Below, piece by piece: positions 56,513-64,000 of a stretch of 64,000 nt of DNA. The notes beneath the pieces are model-generated. The model saw only the letters and a list, made by a program, of their open reading frames with translations, made no database searches and had not been told where the DNA came from. Source of the stretch: Euborellia annulipes (taxonomy: Eukaryota; Arthropoda; Insecta; Dermaptera; Anisolabididae); the NCBI GenBank assembly GCA_023213315.1, contig JAKCPI010014425.1, positions 1 to 64,000 of the forward strand. Direction: 5' to 3'. Position numbers and translations under genes: made by a program. The first letter of the stretch is position 1, and each line of letters opens with the position of its first letter.

Positions 56513-57169
56513 GTGAGGGGTTTATATATTTCTAATATAAACCTATACATACATATTTATATTAAATGTCTAAAACAAGTTGCCTGAAAAATTTTGGTAC
56601 ATGATTGAGTAGTTGAAGGGACGCGAGGCCCACAAGAGAAGGGCAAACATTTATTTTTCAATATTGGTATTTCACTAATTGACTATTATTGATATTTTTT
56701 CATTATATTTTTGGAACCATTAACTCTAATTATCTTATTAAATTGGGAATAAAATAAACTTCAGACAAAATATAAAGGCAAAGCTTGTCCAATTAAATAA
56801 ATGGGGGGTTGCATGTCGAACTAAAGGGATTGCTAAGCGGGGGCGAACATGCCTGCCATCATAGGAGAGCATTAACCTAATTGTTTGCTTATACCCTAGA
56901 AGAAGTCCAGGACTTCTTTCGCAGGATTCAGAAAGGATACAGCAAAACCTTGCGATTATAATGTAATCGTTTTTATTCTAAGGGAAATGGATTTGTATAC
57001 AATATGTTGGGTGTTTTATTTTCCTCTTCAATCGGTAGGGTTATGCAATTCTTCACTCGGTATCAAATAATAATGCCGACCCCTAATCAAGGGAATAAGA
57101 TGAAAGAGGAAGGAAAAGTAAAGAACTAATTTTAATAATCAAATGGACAGTAATTCGTTTCCCGGCGAT
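56513..57169. other. Unassigned stretch with possible single-copy island
   Basis: 56800-57120 is less AT-rich and unmatched in the window. No exon supported. Confidence 0.35.
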
Positions 57170-57275
57170 AACACATTAATACTGATGAAGGAAGCGTTTT
57201 GCTTCCGAAATGTCGACTGTATAGCGGTGAAATAAATTTGTTTGCCTGAATATACGTCAAGTATTAATAATCAAA
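57170..57275 (+). ncRNA. Hammerhead-like ribozyme motif 8
   Basis: CTGATGA at 57182-57188, A, a perfect 6-bp stem II GGAAGC/GCTTCC with loop GTTTT, GAAA at 57207-57210 and TGTC. Stem I is weak. Tail CTGTATAGCGGTGAAATAAA then TTTGCCTGAATATACGTC matches motifs 4 and 9. Confidence 0.5.
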
Positions 57276-57824
57276 TATCAAACCAAGAATATGACATACA
57301 GTGTATTTAAAATGGCTTATAATCCCTAATAGAAATGGAAATGTAGCTTATTTAAATGCTTCTTAAAGGTACCCTCAGATAATTTTTTTTTTTTTGTGCA
57401 AACATTTATTTTTCAATAATCGGCTGTTTTGTCCACCTCCAGGGCTTTTTAAACTCCCTCGTGACTCGAAAGCTAATCGGGAACCAATCAAGGACTAGAG
57501 TGATTTGGCACCCGATTTTTCGATTTTTTTTCGCTATTGGCATTTGGCGGTTACGGCTCTAGAATAACAATTTCGGGCACAGGGTGACTAGGATGTTATT
57601 ATGCTAGTGTTTAATTCTTTCCTTTTATTTAATATCTGTTTGTGTTTATTAAAAAAAAAATAAGAGAACAATGTTGCCACACTTTCCTGCTATTGTTAAT
57701 AAAAGCTAATCAAATCCATAGGTAACATACTCATTTGAAACAATTGTTAACGCACATTGTTTCAATTTAGTATGTAATTTGACAAAACCAAAGGGAGGAT
57801 TAATTTATTAATCTGAATTTGATA
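57276..57824. other. Unassigned stretch
   Basis: 57410-57600 is less AT-rich; otherwise nothing. Confidence 0.35.
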
Positions 57825-57905
57825 GTCTTGAGGAAGAGAGGTGTTTAGACTCCCGAAAAGTCCGCTATATTGTGGAAATCAATTGGCCTGAATATTTAGT
57901 ACCTT
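57825..57905 (+). ncRNA. Hammerhead-like motif 9 (degenerate)
   Basis: CTTGAGGA, a GAGAGG...CTCCC stem and GAAAAGTCC, then TATATTGTGGAAATCAATTG and GCCTGAATATTTAGTACC. Same layout as motifs 4 and 8 but the core has an insertion and substitutions. Confidence 0.4.
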
Positions 57906-57990
57906 CAAAACAAGCGTTATTATTTAATTAGTACATTAAAATATTTTTTCCTAATAATGAATATAAGTAAATTTTCACATGAGAAAAAAA

Positions 57991-58636
57991 TCTGGTGTGA
58001 CTGGACACAACTTCTCTTACCTTCGGTAATCGAAAGTTGTGTACTGTGCTTGTCACACAGATTTTTTGTGTCGACATATATTTAGTTCCCGACAGTACGG
58101 AACATATGAATTCAGATGTAAAATTTATAAGTATAGGAAAATATTTGTTTTGTTACCATGGCAACCATTTCTCCTATCTTCCCTATGAAATACAAGAGTA
58201 AAGTGGTCTTCAGAAGATTTCAATTGCAAAATGAGAATATACATTTTAAAGAGAATCTAAAAAATAATTGATTTTTGAATTAAAAAAAAAATCGTTGGAG
58301 CAAATTTTGAGAAAATCGAAAAAAACTGAAAAAGTACATCAGTAAAGTACTAGTACTCTTTGGCCGATTTTGATTAAAAGCTTATTTTTCCGGTCCCGGG
58401 GGTGTTTAACTTATATATAAAATTTCAACCTCGTAGCTCAATTCCTTCATGCTTAAAATTGAACACACACCCACACACCCACACACCCACAGACAGACCA
58501 TGTCGCGAAAACCACTTTTTTGGATTCAGGGGACCTCAAAACGTGAAGATCCATCAAAATCTCGACATCGAATTTTTGACATGAATCCAATACTTTCTCT
58601 CTTATATATATTACATATATACATAGGTAGAGAAAG
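57991..58636 (+). repeat. Family A, complete copy
   Basis: TCTGGTGTGACTGGACACAA to GGTAGAGAAAGT, with every block of the family and a short CACACCCACACACCC microsatellite (58463-58491). The 5' hairpin is slightly shortened. Two ORFs here (CLKLNTHPHTH...) are repeat translations. Confidence 0.9.
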
Positions 58637-59951
58637 TAAAAAAATTGAGCAACTAATAACTACTAAATGTATATATTCAGTGAACCTTGCAAAAGAAAAA
58701 TTATCCAGCGTGGTATTAAATGGAATTTGGTTATTGATATTTTTGAGATGCCCTCGTTATTTTTAACCCGGATAATATTTAGCTCGGGAGAAAGTCGCGA
58801 GAGTGCGCTGGGGAATCGATCCAAGAAGAATACAACACAAGAGGGCGCTTAAGAGCAAGGGGATGCCTAAGGGAATAAACACGGTGTAGAAGAGACAAAT
58901 GACCTTCCTGTTCCTACGCCAATGGTCTCTCCCAAAGCGATTACATCTGTCATTTGGATTGCAATTGAATCGATCTTGGCCAACAATTCCTATCAATTGT
59001 TTTTTTTTTTTTTTTTTTTTTTTTTTGTGAGCAACATTACATTGATTAATTGACTTCTTTTGGTAAAACTGTTTTCAAAGACATTTTCACAGATGGCGAC
59101 AAACCAATCAAAGCTGAGGTAGATAAGGCTCATCTAGTATTAAGAAAGAGATCATTATAGCTATTTTATGTTTATAACAATGAAAAGAAACAAGCCGCTA
59201 ATAATAAAAATTGGGCCTAACCGGAGGCCGAGAAGTTAGAGATGATGATATTGTCCCTAATGATAATCTTAGAGCCTTTAATAAAAACTCATTTAAATCA
59301 AATGATATAATACTAAAGGAGGCGATAGATTGGCCAACAATTTATTGAAATAAATAGGGCCGGAGTCTAAATGAACTCCAAAAAATACATTAAATAGGTA
59401 AAAAAAAAATCATTGTGTGGTTTTATGAAACCACGATGCAAGTGAAACTTTTTTTTTCGGATCGTAGGCGTTTAACAGAAAATTTTCAGAAAATTATTCA
59501 ATTACGGGTATTAAAATCGCGTTTTTAATTTTAACTTAATAATTGGAAAATGGGAATGATAATGAGAAATCAATAGACGCATGTTAAAAACTGAGAACAA
59601 TATTTATTTAGTAATTGAAGAATTGAAGAATTTTAAATTATTTTAAAAATTATATTTTATCAATTTAATTAATTAATCTCACAATTATTTTTTTATAATT
59701 TGTCATATATATTAAATTTCAACTTTCCTATTTTTGTAGTCAAGGCTTGTGACGTCATGGCTGGTAGCGTCATGGCTTGTAACGCGACATGCTAATAGAA
59801 GAGCGAAAAAATTTCACTTTGAAAATTGATATATTAAAATACGAAAAATTTTTAACTGGCCTCCACACATACCCCCTATAGCCAGCTGGTTCACCCACTG
59901 ATATGGTGACATAGATGACAAATGAAAAGGCGAGATGATGAATTCTAGTGC
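58637..59951. other. Unassigned stretch
   Basis: 58730-58990 is less AT-rich and may be single-copy; poly-T at 58999-59026. 59090-59400 also contains mixed-composition sequence. No exon supported. Confidence 0.35.
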
Positions 59952-60025
59952 AGTGGTTTCCAAACTTTATGCTACCACGCCTCCCTTAAAAATATTCAAT
60001 CTTATGACGCCTCCCCCCTCCCATT
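59952..60025 (+). mobile_element. hAT-type terminus (CAGTGGTTTCCAAACTTT)
   Basis: CAGTGGTTTCCAAACTTTAT then GCTACCACGCCTCCC and GACGCCTCCCCCCTCCC: a common animal hAT end. The other end was not found. Confidence 0.55.
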
Positions 60026-60077
60026 TTATAAAATAATATAGGTATGAGGGTATTTTATGGCTGGTGGAATTTGTATC

Positions 60078-60282
60078 AGGAATGAAAGTTAGAAGAAAAC
60101 GAAGCCAGAAATTTTTCTTTAAAAATATATTTTAACAGCTTACGTTTCGGCCTTGGGAAAGCCATCCTCGGATGACCACTAACAGCTCCGTGGAAGGCTT
60201 TGACCAAAGTCGAAACGTCAGCTGTTAAAGTATATTTTTAAAGAAAAATTTCTGGCTTCGTTTTTTCTAACTTTCATTCCTG
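60078..60282. ncRNA. Inverted pair with two hammerhead-like halves (motif 10)
   Basis: Arms of about 73 bp: 60078-60150 (CAGGAATGAAAGTTAGAAGA to ACGTTTCGG) and 60210-60282 (CGAAACGTCAGCTGTTAAAG to CATTCCTG). On the minus strand the left unit reads CCGAGGA, GGC...GCC, GAAACGTA; on the plus strand the right unit keeps GAAACGTC but not the CUGANGA part. Both have the same tail with TTTCTGGCTTCGTTTT. Confidence 0.55.
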
Positions 60283-60292
60283 AAGAAAAATA

Positions 60293-60540
60293 TTTTTCTT
60301 AAATCATATTTTCACGCTCTAGGGGGTTGCCTAACTTAAATATAAAATTTCAACCTCCTAGCTCAATTCCTTCATGCTTTAAATTGAACCCAAAAAGACA
60401 CACAGACAGAACATGTCGGGAACCCTCAAAACGTGTATATCCATCAAAGTCTCGACATCGAATTTTCGACATGAATCCAATACTTTCTCTTTATATATAG
60501 GCTATGTATATTAACTTATACATATAGGTAAGAGAAAGTA
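60293..60540 (+). repeat. Family A, 3' half
   Basis: Starts at CTTAAATCATATTTTCACGC, CTCCTAGCTCAATTCCTTCA, a short ACACAGACAGA, TCTCGACATCGAATTTT and the 3' hairpin ending AAGAGAAAGT. Confidence 0.8.
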
Positions 60541-60997
60541 AAAATTAAAATACGAATTGAGATTAGTTCTTTATGCAAAAAGATGCGGTAACTCACCCCA
60601 GTAAAATTCTAAGTGGACTAATCATATCTTACTTTTCTACCTAATGAAAAAAATCACTACAAGATTCTGCAAGGGATTCGATGGGTTCCTAAGATGCCCA
60701 GTGTTATTATTATCTGTTTATGAGAGTTTCGAAATTCTCAAAAATTAATTCCGCCCCAGTAATTACAAATTTTAGAATGACAAAATGTTTCTACACCAAT
60801 ATCCTATTTGCTAAATATAGAATATAAATTTTAACTCAAACGGAATGCACTTATTTTTTAGTAAAATATTAAAAAACAATATCTTTGCGCATTATAGGGG
60901 ATGGGGCATTAACCTCCCCTTTAATAAGGAAATGCGAGTCTTCACCGCGAAATTACTCTCAAAATAATTTGAATACATTTATAAATGGCCTGACGAT
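60541..60997. other. Unassigned stretch
   Basis: Mixed composition; nothing supported apart from the left duplication of the following hAT (60990-60997). Confidence 0.35.
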
Positions 60998-61384
60998 CAG
61001 TGGCGTAACCAGGGGGGGGCGAGGGGGGCTCGAGCCCCCCCCGCCCCAGGCGCATCGAGACCTTGGCGCCCCCCGAAACCGGCATAGGCGCCCTACAGCC
61101 TCTAAGATATAGCCCAGCGAATGTGATTTTATCATATTCTTTTCATCGATTGTCTTAAAAAATTGATTGTTTTCTTTTAAAATTATATTACAACTTGAAT
61201 TCTACTATTTTAAAAGAATTTAATTCCAAAAATAATAAATAACGTATATAGAGGCTTTATAATTAAAATTTTTTTTATTTTGCAATATATAAGCCTTAAT
61301 TTGATGTTTTATGGCTCTGGAGATTTACTCAGGATTCGTATAAACCTTAATATTTAATTTTTTGGAATTCAAAATTTTTTTAGG

Positions 61385-61545
61385 CATGAAGGAATTGAGC
61401 TATGAGACTGAAATGTTATATTTAAGTTAAACACCCCCGGGACCGTGAAAATAAGCTTTTAATCAAAATCGGCCAAAAAGTACTAGGCCTAGTATTTTAC
61501 TGATGTAGTTTTTCAGTTTTTTTCGATTTTCTCAAAATGAAAGGG
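61385..61545 (-). repeat. Family A fragment
   Basis: GCATGAAGGAATTGAGC, GACCGTGAAAATAAGCTTTT, AATCAAAATCGGCCAAAAAG and TTTTTCGATTTTCTCAAAAT: minus-strand middle of A. Confidence 0.8.
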
Positions 61546-61559
61546 CTTTTACCATTCTT

Positions 61560-61785
61560 CAGGCCCGCCCGAGCCCGCCCGGAATTTTTTCAAACCCGCC
61601 CATTCCCGCCCGAGATTTAGTGAATAAATGAACGAATGTCTAGCAATTTTTAAATAAAATTTCATTTGCATGCCCGTCCGCCCGAACCCGTTTATTTAGA
61701 CTTGCTACCCGCCCGTAATTTTTTCATGGCCTCCAAAGCCCGCCCGGCCCGGGCGGGTAACGGGCCAACCCGTACCCGTGCAGGG
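61560..61785. repeat. Degenerate CCCGCCCG tandem block
   Basis: Short degenerate repeats of GCCCGCCCG/AACCCGCCC (for example AGGCCCGCCCGAGCCCGCCC) alternate with AT-rich spacers, ending in GCCCGGCCCGGGCGGGTAAC. Similar CCCG-rich termini occur in other animal transposons; the source is unclear. Confidence 0.6.
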
Positions 61786-61794
61786 CTCTAATCG

Positions 61795-61949
61795 GGGGTT
61801 CGGATCCCAGGCAGTCCGATGATTTTATTTAAGCCATTTGAATACCAAATGTCAAAGTCAAAGTCTTATATGGCCTAAGTTGCCGAAAAGACTGTGTGCA
61901 TGTGTGTGTGAGTGTGAATGGGAAAAAAGTGTGTGTTAAAAAAAAACAT
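61795..61949 (+). mobile_element. SINE S, 5'-truncated
   Basis: Begins near the B box (GGGGTTCGGATCCCAGGCAG), continues TGATTTTATTTAAGCC, ATGGCCTAAGTTGCCGAAAA and the TG-rich tail to GTGTGTTAAAAAAAA. Confidence 0.8.
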
Positions 61950-62324
61950 GCGGAATGACTTCCCCGAGACTTTCTCGTATATTCTATTGGAATTACGTCT
62001 GGGTGTGTGTGTGAACACGATTGTAGATTTCTATCAACTTTTGGATTAAATTCGTCACTTGGAAGTAGTACTTTACCTAATAAGTTTTTTCAGAAATTTC
62101 GAAATTTTCAATTTCTTTGTCATATAATGATAAAATACTCAATTTTAAAAAGTTTTTATTCTTTGATATTTTTCCGAAAACTGAATAGTTTTTGAAATAA
62201 TCACAGAAGAAAACGACATTTTTCTTAAAAGCAAAGAAAAATCAAAACAAAATCATACAGGTGTCATTAAAAAACATGTAAATATAAACAAATTCGCTGA
62301 GGAAATTACAGGATGCAAGAAATT

Positions 62325-62392
62325 TGCCCGCCGAAGGCGGGCAATTGCTCGCCGAAGGCGAGCAAGGGGGTCCAGGGGGCGGAGCCCCCTGG
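62325..62392 (+). mobile_element. Helitron-like hairpin cluster
   Basis: Two hairpins, GCCCGCCGAAGGCGGGC and TTGCTCGCCGAAGGCGAGCA, followed by GGGGTCCAGGGGGCGGAGCC, as in the Helitron tails at 3148 and 35160-35340. Truncated. Confidence 0.6.
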
Positions 62393-62462
62393 AAAATCGG
62401 CGCCCTAGTTAAGCTTCGCCCCCCCCCCGCCCTCAAAGGCTGGTTACGCCGCTGCTGACGAT

Positions 62463-62696
62463 GTCCCCGTGACGAAATCGATCGCCATTAGATAAAATAA
62501 ATTATTCTGAAAAATAAAAATCTGTTTGCTTTCTTCAACTATCATACCTCAAATTATAAATAATTATTTTAATTTTCAACCCTTAATCCACCCCTGTGTA
62601 AAAGTATATTAAGGAAATTTGATTAACAAAAATATAGGCCATATAGAAAGAATATAATGGTAAATAATGGTGACTTAAGAAAAGACAAAAAAAAAA
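62463..62696. other. Unassigned AT-rich stretch
   Basis: Short gap between the hAT duplication and the next A copy; nothing supported. Confidence 0.4.
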
Positions 62697-63180
62697 TCTG
62701 GTGTGACTGGCGCACAGCACACAACTTTCTCTTACCTTCGGTAATCGAAAGTTGTGCACTGTGCTTGTCACACCAGATTTTTTGTGTCGACATGTATTTA
62801 GTTCCCGGCAGTAGGGAATATTTGAATTCAGATGTAAAATTTATAAGTATGGGAAAATATTTATATTTTGTTACCATGGCAACCATTTCTCCTATCTTTC
62901 CTATGAAGCACAAGAGTAAAGTGTGCTTCAAACAATTTTGTGGGCAAAACGAGAATATACATTTGAAAGAGCATCTAAAAAATAATTGATTTTTGAATTT
63001 TAATCAAAATCGTTAGAGCGAATTTTGAGAAAATCGAAAAAAACTGAAAAAGTACATCAGTAAAGTACTAGTACTCTTTGGCCGATTTTGATTAAAAGCT
63101 TATTTTTCCGGTCCCGGGGGCTGTTTAACTTAAATATAAAATTTCAACCTCCTAGCTCAATTCCTTCATGCTTAAAATTG

Positions 63181-63262
<82 letters not shown>

Positions 63263-63406
63263 GACCATGTCGCGAAAACCACTTTTTTGGATTCAGGGGA
63301 CCTCAAAACGTGAAGATCCATCAAAATCTCGACATCGAATTTTTGACATGAATCCAATACTTTCTCTCTATATATATATTACATATATACATAGGTAAGA
63401 GAAAGT
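62697..63406 (+). repeat. Family A, complete reference copy
   Basis: Starts TCTGGTGTGACTGGCGCACA; the 5' hairpin (arms of about 40 bp, TCTGGTGTGAC...GTCACACCAGA) spans 62697-62780. Then GGCAACCATTTCTCCTATCT, AAGCACAAGAGTAAAGTG, CATCAGTAAAGTACTAGTAC, TTTCCGGTCCCGGGGG, an (CA)n tract, TCGCGAAAACCACTTTTTTG, CATGAATCCAATACTTTCTC and the 3' hairpin ending AAGAGAAAGT. 710 bp. No credible ORF. Oligo-A flanks hide any target duplication. Confidence 0.92.
63181..63260 (+). repeat. (CA)n microsatellite inside A
   Basis: About 39 CA units with one CCC interruption (63230-63232). The same position holds shorter or CCCA-interrupted tracts in other A copies. ORFs on both strands across it are repeat translations. 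Confidence 0.95.
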
Positions 63407-63729
63407 AAAAAATTGATTGGAGAAAAAAAAATGCCAAAAAAGATAAAAAAATAAAAAACTAATTTTTTTTTCCAATGACACCTACACTTCCCCTCCCCCT
63501 TTCAACAGCTTATATTCTCCCTCTACCCTTAGTGAAATACAAAATATTTAATTTCTGATTCAAAAGAATCATTTTTTGCAGTCAAATTATTTGTTTCTAT
63601 CATTTTTTTTTCCAACGATAAAATGCATGATAATTACCTTTAATAAGACTCTCAAGAGGGTGTGTTGACTGACGGAGTGGTTAGGGTGGGTTACACTATA
63701 TTAATTATTCACTTTAAATCACTTTAAAC
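63407..63729. other. Unassigned stretch
   Basis: Mostly AT-rich; nothing supported. Confidence 0.4.
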
Positions 63730-64000
63730 TAGGAACCGACCGAATATTCGGTTTCGGTTACGGTTTCGGCCAGTTTCGGCCAAAAATCATGGTTTCGGCC
63801 GTAGTTTCGGTTTCGGCCAAAAAGTGGCCGAACCTTTCGGCCGGCCGAAACCAGAGTCTGAAAAAATGGGATGAGACTCGCATGCAAAAAAAAAAAAAAA
63901 AGGTCAAATAATTTGCTCTTGAGGGAGAAAAAAATTTTAGTCTCCCTAAAAAAAAGGTAAAATGATTTTCACGGGAGGGAAAAAAAAATTCAAAAAAAAA
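63730..64000. mobile_element. Second copy of the CCGAAAC-type hAT (cut by window)
   Basis: TAGGAACCGACCGAATATTC onward is the reverse complement of the right end of 20303-21653, including GGCCGAACCTTTCGGCCGG, AATGGGATGAGACTCGCAT, the poly-A and TTTTAGTCTCCCT. The rest lies beyond the window. The 8 bp before it (CTTTAAAC) should recur at its far end. Confidence 0.88.

Larger units (their letters stand above)
60998..62454. mobile_element. Family C-like hAT element, 1.46 kb, with nested repeats
   Basis: Ends CAGTGGCGTAACCAGG / GCTGGTTACGCCGCTG with G and C runs inside, flanked by a perfect 8-bp duplication CTGACGAT (60990-60997 and 62455-62462). Inside: an A piece, a GC-rich block built of GCCCGCCC units (61560-61780), a SINE and Helitron-like hairpins. 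No transposase. Confidence 0.9.

Overview
This window looks like intergenic or intronic DNA from an AT-rich, transposon-dense animal genome, most likely an invertebrate. The signs are long poly-A/T tracts, microsatellites, a tRNA-derived SINE, a Mos1-type mariner, many hAT-type elements with 8-bp target duplications, Helitron-type ends and no compact gene array. A crustacean or another arthropod is plausible, but the sequence does not settle the species. I found no convincing host protein-coding exon. The only convincing coding sequences belong to transposons.

Protein-coding content: (i) one structurally complete mariner (23680-24966) with perfect TIR ends, a TA duplication and an uninterrupted 345-codon transposase; (ii) one decayed autonomous hAT element (51521-56282) with an 8-bp duplication CTAACACG and a broken transposase gene that still shows a splice junction; (iii) a 126-bp fragment of a second mariner transposase arranged as an almost perfect inverted repeat (39334-39609).

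Repeat families, named here for reference. A: about 0.7 kb, TCTGGTGTGAC...AGAGAAAGT, hairpins at both ends and an internal CA-type microsatellite, at least 15 copies or pieces. B: hAT-type MITEs with CAGTGGCGTCATTTC ends, apparently derived from the autonomous element at 51521-56282. C: hAT-type MITEs with CATGGGCGTAGCCAG or CAGTGGCGTAACCAGG ends. D: TGGACCCTGTTATGC palindromic element. E: about 250 bp, ATCGACGYTCT ends. S: tRNA-derived SINE. There are also Helitron-type elements, a TAGGG-ended hAT group, a Tigger-like end and several fold-back elements.

Layout: 1-7500, A nested in B, hammerhead-like motifs, hAT and D/A nesting. 8600-11300, C and TAGGG hATs inside a larger inverted-repeat element. 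12600-15300, E, SINE and two B copies. 16700-21900, Helitron arm, SINE, TIR elements and a 1.35-kb hAT that splits an A copy. 22600-25250, fold-back element, the intact mariner and a hammerhead-like motif. 27500-32800, a 60-bp perfect palindrome, tRNA-like SINEs and nested inverted repeats. 34700-35830, two Helitrons tail to tail. 36400-45700, A, duplications, the mariner hairpin, a three-level nest, an A-derived tandem array and fold-backs. 46600-50400, SINEs, B, D and A/C nest. 51300-56500, autonomous hAT inside an inverted pair of hammerhead-like repeats. 57000-64000, more hammerhead-like motifs, A copies, a 1.46-kb C element and a second copy of the split-A hAT.

The most interesting signal is a set of about ten hammerhead-like ribozyme motifs (CUGANGA...stem II...GAAA). 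Several have paired stem I arms and several sit in inverted pairs. They share a 3' context and may come from Penelope-like or retrozyme-type elements.
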